Shown here in pieces: positions 18,656-28,750 of a stretch of DNA of 64,000 nt. The stretch is from Posidonia oceanica. Its lineage: Eukaryota; Streptophyta; Magnoliopsida; Alismatales; Posidoniaceae. The stretch spans positions 44,092,001-44,156,000 of the forward strand of contig JAZBRS010000029.1 in assembly GCA_037176725.1 (NCBI GenBank). Reading direction: 5' to 3'. The notes under the pieces are model-generated. The model had not been told where the DNA came from. It saw only the letters and a program-made list of their open reading frames with translations, and ran no database searches. The position numbers were made by a program, and so were the translations under genes. Each line of letters begins with the position of its first letter. Within the stretch, counting starts at the first letter, position 1.

Positions 18656-20197
18656 CTACTGATAGTATTTCTTCAGATAGCAGAGGTTGACGGGCTCAGA
18701 CTGCTCGACCTGGTCCATATCCTCAAGGGTTACAGCGCCTCCCGAAAAGATCTGCTTGACCACAAAGGGGCCACGCCAATTGCGTCGGAATTTCCCTCGA
18801 CCATCAGGCAAATGAATGGCGCGCAAGACAAGGTCCCCTGACTGGAAGCTTCTGGGCTGGACCTTCTTCAAGAATGCTCTGGCCATCCACTTTTGATAGC
18901 AGTGAGCGTTGTGCATGGCTTGCAATCTGCGCTCATCGATCAGGTTCAGTTGGACGCAGCGGTCTTCGACCCATTCTGCTTCTTCCAACTCAGCTTCCCG
19001 CAGGATCCGCAGAGAGGGGATCTCCACTTCAACAGGTAACACCGCTTCCATGCCGTACACCAGAGAGTACGGGGTGGCTCCTGTAGAGGTCCGGATTGAT
19101 GTCCTGTACGCCCAGAGCGCGTACGGGAGCTTGTCATGCCAATCCTTGTGGATTTCTGCCATTTTCTTCAGGATCTTGACAATGTTCTTGTTTGCAGATT
19201 CCACTGCTCCGTTCATCTGTGGCCGATAAGGCAAGGATCGATGGTGCTTGATCTTAAGACTTTGCAGGTATTCTTCGATCCTTTTGGCAATGAAATTTGA
19301 GCCGTTATCAGAGACGACGGAGTGCGGGACCCCATATCGGGCAACAATATTGTTTCTGATAAATTTTTCTGTTGCCGCAGCGGTGACTGTCTTGTAAGAA
19401 GCTGCTTCCACCCACTTGGTAAAGTAATCGATCGCTACCAGAATGTAACGATGACCATTTGATGCAGCAGGGTGGATGGCGCCAATGACATCGATCCCCC
19501 AGGTGGAGAAAGGCCATGGCGAAGACATATTGTGCAGCTGATGTGGAGGGGCCTTGATGAAGTTACCATGAATCTGACAGTTGTGGCATCTACGCACGAA
19601 TCGGCAGCAGTCGACTTCCATGGTCTGCCAGAAATAACCTTGCAGCATGATCTTCTTGGCCAGGAGGACGCCGTTCATGTGCGGGCCACAGGTCCCCGCA
19701 TGCACTTGAAGCATCAGCGTGTCAGCCTCCGATTTGTTCAGGCAGCGCAGTAGCATCTGATTGTATGACCTTCTGTACAGCTGCCCGGCCCCTAATACAT
19801 ATTTTGACGCCAGACGCGCCAAAGTTCTCTTGTCTGTTGCCGTGGTATCAGGAGGAAAGCTACCAGACTCCAGGAAGGATTTTATGTCTTGATACCAGGG
19901 CTGCTCCTCTGCGGGATCCGCTTCCTCTATGCTCATGCAGTATGCAGGCTGTTCAATGCGGGTGACTGATACATCCACAGTGCTGTCTTCTGAAATGATG
20001 AGCCAGGATGCCAGAGTTGCTAGTGCGTCTGCATACGCGTTCTTTGCTCTGTTCAGGTACGTGAAGCGGATGCTCTTGAATTTTTCCATCAGCCTCAGCA
20101 GGTGTTTGTGATACGGCATAAGCTTGGGATCTTTTGTTTTCCATTCGCCATTCACTTGAGAAATCACCAGCATGGTATCGCCGTGCACATGCAGCTT
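18656..20197 (-). pseudogene. Element A pol, end of second RNase H plus integrase
   Basis: An open frame of about 510 codons just after the TAG at 20198-20200 and in the same frame as upstream pol. Numbering from the Met at 20188: residues 1-63 finish the archaeal-type RNase H (HGD near the start, AYADALATLAS at 51-61). Integrase follows: zinc-binding H163, H170, C201, C204; catalytic D233, D294 and E330, with 35 residues between the last two, as in the D,D-35-E family; a GPF module at 473-475. It would insert the DNA copy into chromosomes. All key residues are present, so the integrase itself looks undamaged, but it cannot be reached by translation past the upstream stops. It ends at TAG 18656. 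Confidence 0.92.
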
Positions 20198-20797
20198 CTA
20201 CGCCTCATGCTCGAGGGCGACTTTCAACCCCAGGATGCACGCTTCGTACTCTGCTTCGTTGTTTGTGCAGGTGAAAGTCAGCTTTCTTGCGAAAGGAGTC
20301 ATCTGTCCTTGGGGCGTGGTCAGCACTGCGCCTACGCCTCGGCCCTTCTTGTTGACTGCACCATCAAAGTAGAGCTGCCATTCCTCTGCTTCTTCAGGAT
20401 CTTTCTGCTCAGAGTCCTCCATTGCAAAGAGAATGTCTTCATCAGGGAACTGCGCTTGGAGGGGTTGGTATTCAGGCAGAGGGAGGTCGGCAAGATGGTC
20501 TGCCATTGCTTGACCCTTCATGGACTTCTGTGTGACAAAGGTGATGTCGTACTGGGACAATAACACCTGCCACTTAGCACATCTGCCTACCATGGCCGGC
20601 TTCTGAAAGAGGAACTTGATAGGATCATGCCGGCATAAGAGCTGCACTGGGTATGCCATCAGGTAGTGCCTCAGCTTCTGTGCAGCCCAGACAAGTGACA
20701 AGCAAGTCTTCTCTAGTGTACTGTACCTGGCTTCGCATTCATTAAATTTCTTGCTCAGGTAGTAGATGGCGCGCTCCTTCCTACCAGATTCATCATG
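20198..20797 (-). pseudogene. Element A pol, RNase H segment (between two TAG codons)
   Basis: The frame between TAG at 20798-20800 and TAG at 20198-20200. The first part is the normal gypsy RNase H tail (RAIYYLSKKFNECEARYSTL, then LVWAAQKLRHY). After a spacer with Asp/Glu, a second RNase H begins at WQLYFDGAVNKKGRGVGAVL with NNEAEYEACILGLK further on, the arrangement known as the archaeal-type RNase H of Tat elements. The TAG at 20198 falls inside this second domain and is also present in B at 42948-42950. Confidence 0.88.
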
Positions 20798-23700
20798 CTA
20801 GCCCAAGACGGCACCCATGGAATGCTGCGTGGTAGAAAGGTAGAGAAGTAAGGGTCTCCCTGGCGTAGGCGGGACTAGGACAGGAGGCTTGATCAGCAGC
20901 TGCTTGATCTTGGCAAATGCAGCCTGACACTCCTCGCTCCAGTGAATCTGCGCATTCTTCCTCAAGAGCTTGAATATGGGTTCGCAGATGGGCATAAGCT
21001 GTGCAATGAAGCGACTGATAAATTGTAAACGCCCAAGCAGACTTCTGACTTCTTTTTCAGTTCTAGGGGGTGGCATGTCCACGATGGCTTGTGCTTTCAA
21101 CGGGTCCACCTCAATCCCCCTTTGGCTAACAATGTAGCCGAGCAATTTGCCAGAAGATACCCCGAATACGCACTTCTTGGGATTCAGGCGCAGCTTGTAC
21201 TTCCGTAGACGGTCAAAGAGCTTTCTGAGACAGGCAAGATGATCCTCGGGCTCTTTGGTTTTGGCAATCATATCGTCTACATAGACCTCCACTTCTTGGT
21301 GCATGAGGTCGTGGAATAGCGCAGTCATGGCCCTCTGATAGGTTGCACCAGCGTTCTTCAGGCCGAATGGCATGACTTGGTAGCAGAAGACTCCCCAAGG
21401 GGTGATGAATGAAGTCTTTTCCATGTCCTCTTCTGCCATTTTGATCTGATTGTATCCAGAGAAGCCGTCCATGAAGGAGAGCATTTTGTGGCCCGCTGTA
21501 TTGTCGACCAGGACGTCAATGTGGGGCAATGGAAAGTCGTCCTTGGGACTCGCCTTGTTCAGGTCCCTGTAGTCGATACAGATCCGAATTCGGCCATCTT
21601 TCTTGGGCACAGGTACAATGTTTGCCAGCCATTCAGGGTAAAGAACGACCTTCAGAAAGTTGACTCCAAGCTGCTTCATTATTTCTTCTTTGATCATGAG
21701 CAGCCATTGCGGTCGCCATCTTCTTAGTTTCTGCTTTACTGGCTTGGCATCTGGATTTAAAGGCAGATTGTGCACCACTATCTCTATGTCAAGGCCGACC
21801 ATATCTTCATAACTCCAGGCGAAGACATCCGCATATTCTTTCAGGAATGCGATGAATTCTGCTCGAGCCTGGGCAGACAGCTGGGCACTGATGCAAACTT
21901 CTCTGACTTCCTCAGCTGTGCCAATGTTAACAACCTCCGTTTCTTCTTCAACATGGAGGTTGGGGCCTTCTGGGTCGTCGTCATAGGGCCGGAACTCGGG
22001 CAAAGGTTCGTCAGTCTCATCTATGCCCGTATCGTCCTCTTCTCCATAAGCAATAAGTTCTGAGAGGATCTCTTTCTCAAAAGAAGGACTTGTGATGTCG
22101 AAAGAGTGCATGTGTTCTGCTGCTTGGCCCTGGTGACGCTTCTGGATGGTCACGCTCACTCGAGTATTCTTGTAGCCTCGGTGCGCGACCTCCGTCCCAG
22201 CAACTCCTTCTACTGCTTGCTCTGACCTGACTGATTCTGCTGAGTGCTTCGCTGATTCTGCTGAGGGCTCAACTAATACTGCTGACTGCTCTGCTGACTG
22301 TGCTGCTGAGGCTGCTGAGGCATTCTGCTCTGCTGCTGCTGTATTTACTACTGATGCTCCCCCCTCTGGGTCTTCTAGTGTGCTCTCAGAGGATACGCCG
22401 GACTGGCGGCTGATCTGGTCACTGCCGCTCGATGTCTTGCTCAGGTGAGGCATGGGTTGCACAAACCACCTAGACCCGCCTTCTGGTTGAAGCGTGATGA
22501 GCTCATCTGGTCTAGGGGAGTCCGGCACTGCTGAGTCTTCTAGGACCATGATAGAAGCATGGTCCTCTTGCAGAGGAGGATCCGTAACTATGGCTTTTCC
22601 TTTCCTTTCTGCAGCTTGATGGTCTGCCAGGTCTTCTACTATCGACTTGATCTGTTCTTGATAGAGTAGCTCTAAGTCGAACATCCAAGAATCGACCTGG
22701 GCTTCTATCGCCACTCCTTCTTCCTCGTCCGAGGGGGAGTCGACGTAGTAGGCGCCGGGGGCCTGCGGCACTGGCCCGGCTGCAAGACGGATCGCCGCCC
22801 TTGGAGTCTGCATGATCTGGTTCACGGGCGCGTCTGCTGATGGCAGTTCAGATGTAGAAGGCCCAAATAGACAGGCCAGCGGTGCTGCTGATGGATGAGC
22901 TTCCAGGGTCACTGCTGGAGAATAAGCAGGGGTGCTCTTTGGGGGGCTCAAGGGCCCGGAGAATGTAGTGCTCAGTGGGCCTTTTGTATCGGGCCGCAAC
23001 TGAGAGAGCGCAGCCTCTGACGCCATAGGGTCTTGCCATGAAAACTGCTGCAGGTTGTCAGGAGAATGCGGAGCGGACTGCGCCAGCTGCATTCCTGAAG
23101 ATGATGCTGAGGGAGCGGGCTGGGCCACGCTGCTGACTGAGTTGATGGACTGCCCCTCCAGAGATGGGGGCAGTGGCACTGATGCTGTTGTGACCGCTGG
23201 TAGCATACTTGGTTCTGCCAAGATGAGTGTCTCTGACTCCTGCACTGCTGCTGTCTGATCTTGAGAAGCTGTTGTGGCTGCTGAAGGATGAGAACTTGAA
23301 TCTGCCACAGGGCCTGCTGAGCTGCCTGCTGTTTCTGCCAGAGGGAGAGCTAAATAAACTGACTGTGGGGCCTCTGCTCTGACCACTGTTTCTGCTGTGT
23401 TGATTGGGACTGCCTCTGTTGCATCAGACTGCTCCTCATCCGAGTAGTAGTCCTCAATACACACCCAATCCTCTACCGGCGCTGTGGCTTGGTAGTTGGT
23501 TGATCCCAGAATTCCTGCACTGGTAAAGTTAGTGAGGTCTCTGGGAATGGCTGGCGCACGATCTCTGAGCTGGAAGCAGTGATCTTTGTTGAGCTTTGGC
23601 TCGTAGCCGAGACCTTCAGATTTCCTCCGTTCCACTGCTACGATCGGCTCCACGATCCCTTGGCCGTGACGCCCGAGTGGCGTACCCTTCGTGTAACCCC

Positions 23701-24817
23701 ACCTGTGACAAACGTTCTCGACCATTCGAAAGGGGTTGCTGTGAACGGTCAAGGAGTTGACACGTTCAAGATCAGGAACGAAGTTAACTGGCTCACACCG
23801 GTTAACGCGATAGAGGGCTTCAGAAGTCTCGCAGTCAAACGGGATGGATTGCGAAGACACGGGAGAGACTGCTTCAATCCGCTCCTTCTCAAAGTTCTCC
23901 GCCATGACGACAATGACATCATCGCCACGACGGTACTTTATCATTCGATGGAGGGTCGAAGGAAGGACCTGATGCTTGTGAAGCCAAGGGCGCCCAAGCA
24001 GAAGATTGAAGTTAGGCTTCAAGTCGACGACATAGAATTCTACGTCGAAGACGACCGGACCGATAGCCAGAGGGATAATCAGGATCCCTAGAGCGTCATG
24101 GTGAGTGTTGTCAAAAGCAGTCATTCCCTTCACGGCTGGCGTGATATCCTCGGCTTTGAATCCGAGCTTGGTTGCTGTACGCAAGGGGCAGACATTAAGG
24201 CCTGACCCGTTATCAACCAGCGTTAGGGGAATGCGAAAGTTTTTGAACTGCACCGTAACGAAAAGGGGCTGGTTGTGATTAATCCCTGCCGGAGGCAGCT
24301 CATCACTCGTGAAAGAGATGACCTGGGGCTCCGCAATCAACCCAACCATGTTCTCCAAGGCAGAAGGCTCAATGGACCGGGACACACGAGCAGCCTGGAA
24401 CACGCGAAGAAAAGCCTCGCGGTGCTCGGCAGAAGTGTGGATCAAATCCCAGATGGAGATGTCGGCTTTAACCTTCTTAAGCTGGGAAGTTAGGTCTGCT
24501 TTAGGTTGGCTTCTCCTAGCAGCTGGAGGGGTGATTCTAGTAGGTTCTAAAGGGGTAGTGGCTGGTAGCTGGGTTACTACAGGCTGGCTAGGGGCTTGGC
24601 TAGCTACGGGCTGATCTGGGGTTGGATCTGCTAAGGGTTGGCCTGAGGGTGGGGGTATAACAGGTCCAGGGTGAGTTGGCCTAGTTGCCGGTGCTGGGGG
24701 CCTGTAAATCCTCCCCGATCGCGTTACTTCCGCACACATTTCTGTGGCGTAGCTGTAAGGGACGCGATGGGTGTCCAGGGTCAAATCAATGACGACTGGA
24801 GCATGAGCTGCGAGCAC
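20798..24817 (-). CDS. Element A pol, protease, spacer and reverse transcriptase (1339-codon open frame)
   Basis: The longest open frame in the window, part of the single gag-pol frame and not an independent gene. Domains: retropepsin-like protease around 185-305 with active-site segment LVDNGSGLNVCP (D202) and a later LLLGRPWL; a G-patch-like segment at 373-405 (GYTKGTPLGRHGQGI, then EGLGY); a long Ser/Ala/Glu-rich spacer at about 410-1000 with one part well conserved in B (AGPVPQAPGAYYVDSPSDEE); reverse transcriptase from about 1030 with YVDDM at 1179-1183 (about 21279-21283). The frame is closed by TAG at 20798-20800 just after GAVLG, where B has CAA. It starts after TAG at 24995-24997. 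Known role: cleaves the polyprotein and copies element RNA into DNA. The start Met is arbitrary. Confidence 0.92.
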   Translation of the reverse strand: MLAAHAPVVIDLTLDTHRVPYSYATEMCAEVTRSGRIYRPPAPATRPTHPGPVIPPPSGQPLADPTPDQPVASQAPSQPVVTQLPATTPLEPTRITPPAARRSQPKADLTSQLKKVKADISIWDLIHTSAEHREAFLRVFQAARVSRSIEPSALENMVGLIAEPQVISFTSDELPPAGINHNQPLFVTVQFKNFRIPLTLVDNGSGLNVCPLRTATKLGFKAEDITPAVKGMTAFDNTHHDALGILIIPLAIGPVVFDVEFYVVDLKPNFNLLLGRPWLHKHQVLPSTLHRMIKYRRGDDVIVVMAENFEKERIEAVSPVSSQSIPFDCETSEALYRVNRCEPVNFVPDLERVNSLTVHSNPFRMVENVCHRWGYTKGTPLGRHGQGIVEPIVAVERRKSEGLGYEPKLNKDHCFQLRDRAPAIPRDLTNFTSAGILGSTNYQATAPVEDWVCIEDYYSDEEQSDATEAVPINTAETVVRAEAPQSVYLALPLAETAGSSAGPVADSSSHPSAATTASQDQTAAVQESETLILAEPSMLPAVTTASVPLPPSLEGQSINSVSSVAQPAPSASSSGMQLAQSAPHSPDNLQQFSWQDPMASEAALSQLRPDTKGPLSTTFSGPLSPPKSTPAYSPAVTLEAHPSAAPLACLFGPSTSELPSADAPVNQIMQTPRAAIRLAAGPVPQAPGAYYVDSPSDEEEGVAIEAQVDSWMFDLELLYQEQIKSIVEDLADHQAAERKGKAIVTDPPLQEDHASIMVLEDSAVPDSPRPDELITLQPEGGSRWFVQPMPHLSKTSSGSDQISRQSGVSSESTLEDPEGGASVVNTAAAEQNASAASAAQSAEQSAVLVEPSAESAKHSAESVRSEQAVEGVAGTEVAHRGYKNTRVSVTIQKRHQGQAAEHMHSFDITSPSFEKEILSELIAYGEEDDTGIDETDEPLPEFRPYDDDPEGPNLHVEEETEVVNIGTAEEVREVCISAQLSAQARAEFIAFLKEYADVFAWSYEDMVGLDIEIVVHNLPLNPDAKPVKQKLRRWRPQWLLMIKEEIMKQLGVNFLKVVLYPEWLANIVPVPKKDGRIRICIDYRDLNKASPKDDFPLPHIDVLVDNTAGHKMLSFMDGFSGYNQIKMAEEDMEKTSFITPWGVFCYQVMPFGLKNAGATYQRAMTALFHDLMHQEVEVYVDDMIAKTKEPEDHLACLRKLFDRLRKYKLRLNPKKCVFGVSSGKLLGYIVSQRGIEVDPLKAQAIVDMPPPRTEKEVRSLLGRLQFISRFIAQLMPICEPIFKLLRKNAQIHWSEECQAAFAKIKQLLIKPPVLVPPTPGRPLLLYLSTTQHSMGAVLG

Positions 24818-24997
24818 AGGAGGGGTTACAGGGGGATCTACAAGATGTTGAGATCTATCTCGGGGATATGGTTGTTGGGGTGGGAAGGTTGGGGCAGCTT
24901 GAGGTCTGCCTAGAAGGTGTAGCTGAGGCCGCCCTAAAAGGTGAATGGGAGAACTAGGCTGTGCTCTGGCTAAAAGGTGTACAGGAGATTGAGCCTA

Positions 24998-27417
24998 AGG
25001 GAGCATGGCGGGAGGTGCGCGAGGGCGCTCCGGCCTAGCACGTGGTCGGATCAAATGGATTCCCGACTCGGAGCCGGCAACTGCCGCCAGATAGAGACTG
25101 ACTAGGAAAGGCTCAGAGATGTCAGAGAGAAGATCAGAGGGGTCTACTACAGAAGTAGCAGGCCCAGAAGGAAAGACAGAGTGGACGCCTGAGGTTCCCG
25201 CCCCTCCCGGATAAGAGTGCTCCGGTAAAGGTTGGCGGACGATGCCAGAATGCGGGGGAACAGCTGAAGATGCAGATGCATGAGTGCGTGCTTGAGTGGG
25301 CGCCTCGTGCGTGTCGATCACAATTGTTCCCGATTCGATCAGATCATGAATTGCATTCCGTAGGGACAAGCAATTGTCCGTCGAATGCCCGACGCTTCGA
25401 TGGAAATTGCAGAAGAGGTCCGGCCTAAACTAATGCGGCAGAGGGCTTGGCGGCGGACGGGCCTCCGGGAACTTCAGGAGCGATGCCACCTTCGGCAAGA
25501 TGTCCGTGAGTGGTTCCACCAGTGGGGTGAAATTCCTCCTCTCAGCGGGTGGTCTTCTTTGCCTTGGGTGCGAGCCTTGCTGAACCGGTGCAGTAGGATA
25601 GACCGGTCTAGCGGTGGTAGTGATGTGCGGTGTGTGCGGGTTCCTAGGTGCAGGAGCGTACACCATTTGAGCTGGGGCAGGCCGAGACGGCAAGCGAACA
25701 GGCGCAGCAGGAGAATCGACGAATGCAACAGCGGGCTTCGGCGAGTCCTTCCTCTTCGGGCGATTGTTGCTGCTACCGCTGTTGTTGTTGAAGGTGCTGC
25801 TGTTGGCACTGTTGCTGCTTATCACTGCCTGCTTAGCAAACGCAGAGAGAGCCGGGAAGTTGCCACTCCGCAAAGAACTCTCCACGCGCGCTCCAGCTCT
25901 GATGAGTGCCGCAAAAGTAGTGACTGGTTGGATGCTAAGCAGAGCCCCGAGAGACGGCTGCGCCCCTTTGATAACGATCTCGATAGATTCCTCGTCAGAG
26001 GGTCTATCTCGAACCTGAGAGGCAAGGGCGCGCCAGCGGCCGACGTACTCCCCGAACGGCTCGCCAGAGTTCTGCTTGATGGCGATCAAGTCCGCCCTCT
26101 TTGGGACAAGATCGAGGTTGAAGGAGTATTGCTCCAGGAACGCCTGACTGAGGTCATTCCAAGTCTTGATGGCTGACATATCGAGTGATGTGAACCACTT
26201 GAGTGCCGGCCCGGTCAAACTTTTCTGGAACAAGCGGATCAGCAACCTCTCGTCAGCCTGAAGCTGAGCGAGATCACCGCAATACGCCTTCAGGTGTGCT
26301 ACAGGGCAGCCCCTACCATTATACTTCTCGAAGTCCGGGATTTTGAACTTCGGAGGGAGTACCGCCTCTGGAAAACAGCAGAGGTCCCGGAATTGGTAGG
26401 TCTGGTGCTCAGTACCCTGCACTAGTCGCAGTGCCTTCTCCAAGACGTCCATCCGGTTATTGATGGGGTCTGGAATTGCTGCTGTAGGAGAGGGATCAGC
26501 AGGGGTAGTGAGCACATACGCCGAATGGGTCGCACCTAAGTGCTCCTCCGGATCCACCATAGCGTCGCCTGGTGGAGCAACGGGATGGCCAGCGTATCCG
26601 TGCTGGGGGACAGTGTATGCAGGAGTGTATGCAAAATGCTGGACTTGGTGGAGAGGAGAAGAATAAATGCCATGCTGTGCCGGGATAGGGGGAGGATGAC
26701 GGAGCACCAGTTGCTGTACAGGCGGAGTGCCAGACAGCGAGCCAGTGAGGTACTAGGCTCCAGCCGATCCAAAGGGTTGACCACCAGAAGGAAGTGGAGC
26801 ATGCTGTGCTAAGTGTTGTGCAGGAGGCGGTAAACAAGCCCCCATCGTCGGAACCGTGAGCAGTTGCGACGATGGTCGAGGCGGAGGTGCAGAGGTTGAT
26901 GCAAGAAATGCAGGAACTGGCCTTGGAGGAACCTCAGGGACGACAGAGACAGAAGAAGGACGAACTGATAGAGCCATGCCCTACAGTCTCTGGCGAGCTC
27001 CATCAGATGCTGGTACTGCGCCTCAGGCGTCTCGGCAGCGGGAACGCTGAAGTGCAGTGCCGGCGGGGATTGAGAAACAAGTGGCACGGACACAGACTGT
27101 CCGGGAGGGAAGGATTCTACAGAAAAGGTCGCAGCAGCGGTGGAAGGGATGTCGAAAGCGACGTACCCCTGGGACGGAGGGGGCAGTGGCGTCTCCGGAA
27201 CGTGAGTAACGACCGTCAAGATAGATTCGACGACCGGATCCGGAGGAAGGGAGGCTTGCCACTGTCCCGGGGTGTACTGAGAACCTAGAGACGTCAGAGG
27301 AGGAAACCCTGGCATCGGAGGGGGAACAAGGGGGACAGAAGGAGCAACCGGAGGGGCCGGAACGGAAACACCCTCCGTGACAGGAGTAAAAGAAGGCTCA
27401 CTAACGTACTGGGCCAT
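24998..27417 (-). pseudogene. Element A gag (broken by one frameshift and TAG codons)
   Basis: Starts at ATG 27417 in a good plant context (GCAATGG), shared with B at 35687. A Pro/Ser/Val-rich N-terminus is followed by the capsid-type retrotransposon gag domain (from CCFPEAVLPPKFKIPDFEKY through LTGPALKWF to YSFNLDLVPKRADLIAIK), an Asn/Ser-rich linker, then a zinc knuckle CNFHRSVGHSTDNC of the C-x2-H-x4-H-x4-C form. Damage: a 1-nt deletion near 27000, then TAG at 26753-26755, 25430-25432 and 24995-24997. No gag-pol frame change is seen; gag and pol share one frame. The product would form the virus-like particle and bind element RNA. Confidence 0.88.
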
Positions 27418-28732
27418 TGCTGACCTAGAGCGTGTGAGAACAGGGCTGCGACGGGTATTCAAGTGGTGAGTCCTAAGAGGAGCTATCGTCGCAAGTGCGG
27501 ATAGCTCGGAAGGAGAATGGTCGCGAACTAAGTCGCAAAAGGGTGTCAACGAGGGTCGATACTCGAGCTCTGGCAAAGGGAAACTCGCTTACCGATCACG
27601 CTGACGCAACAGAAGGAAATTAGGGTTAGAAACCAAAAAGATGAATGCAAATGAGTTAGTTAAGTGGCGTGAATGATATGCATGCTTTCTAGTATGCCCC
27701 CCTTACCTAACTAGTGTTTCCTAGCAAGGTTGTCTACTCCGGGTATCCCTGGATGTACGGGTCACCGACTCAGGTCAGAAAAAGTAGGTCCCCTGTCTAA
27801 CTCCCGGCCCAAAGCTCAGGTAATGACAGGGTGGTGCGTTAGTGGCCTCTACCCCGCCAAAGCGTGGGTGGTACCCTCTACTAACACCGACACGACCCCC
27901 GGACAAGGAGGGGACGGACCGACCAACTTATGCCACGCCCAAAGCAGTGGAACAAGAGGCCGGAACCGTCCTTCGCAGACTAGTAGGTGGACTCAGAGGA
28001 GAAGAATGCATGCCCTATATGATGCTTATGCAAAATGATTAGAGTTTTTTATCTTGCACATTTTATTAACCAAAGGGAGTGAAGGATTGTTTGTAGTCTC
28101 TAGTTGCCCCTAGAAGTTCTTTTTACTTGCATTTTTTTAGTTAACCATGGGGGAAGCAGACAAGTCTCTACTATCCTAAGCATGGCAAGTGCAAAAGGGA
28201 AGAAAATCAGTCAAAATGGCAAGCAACCATCATACAACACAACAAAAGGCATGTTCATGGCATGTGTGAGTGTTTGTGAATATGATGGTGAAGAAAAGTA
28301 TTCATCAAGTCAAAAGGCATGTAAGCATAGTATGTGCGTGTCTAGTGACATAGCAAAGGTGTAAAAGAAGCATTCAACATCCAAAAAGCATGTATTTTAG
28401 CCAAACAAAGTATGTAGACATGCAATGTGCAAGAATTAAAGCAATAATAAGCAAGTAAGGTAAAGCAGGGTAAAAGTAAGCAGACTGTAAAAGAAATAGG
28501 GGCATAAGCAAGGCAATAAGTAAATAAACAAGCAAACAAGCGAAGCCAAGCAAAGGAGAGCGCAAACCGAGACAAAAGAGGTGCAAGAACCTAAGCAAAG
28601 TAGCCACGAAGCGACTTGCTAGGAATTTGCACAGAAAAGCGAGCAAAACAGGCGAAGAAGGCACACAAGGCAGACAAAACTGCAAAACAAGCGAGCGAAA
28701 AGCCGGGAACGAAAGCCGGAGTCTAGTCTAAT
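27418..28732 (-). other. Element A leader
   Basis: 1.3 kb between primer site and gag ATG, aligned with B 34546-35686. It contains a conserved block near 27730-28000 (plus strand CAAAGCGTGGGTGGTACCC; AAGCAGTGGAACAAGAGGCC). No ORF is shared between A and B in the same frame. It is a likely site for packaging or splicing signals, by analogy with other long-leader elements; none can be pinned down. Confidence 0.7.
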
Positions 28733-28750
28733 CCCCAGCAGAGTCGCCAC
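28733..28750 (-). other. Element A primer binding site
   Basis: Read on the minus strand: GTGGCGACTCTGCTGGGG directly after the LTR terminal GCTACA. It differs from the B site by one base (CTGCTGG against CTACTGG). Confidence 0.88.

Noticed and set aside
20198..20200. Programmed amber read-through as the reason for TAG-only stops
   Set aside because: Contexts after the TAG codons differ (CAC, AAT, GTT, ATC, CGC and others) with no common read-through motif, and fourteen of fifteen sites are sense codons in the other copy.
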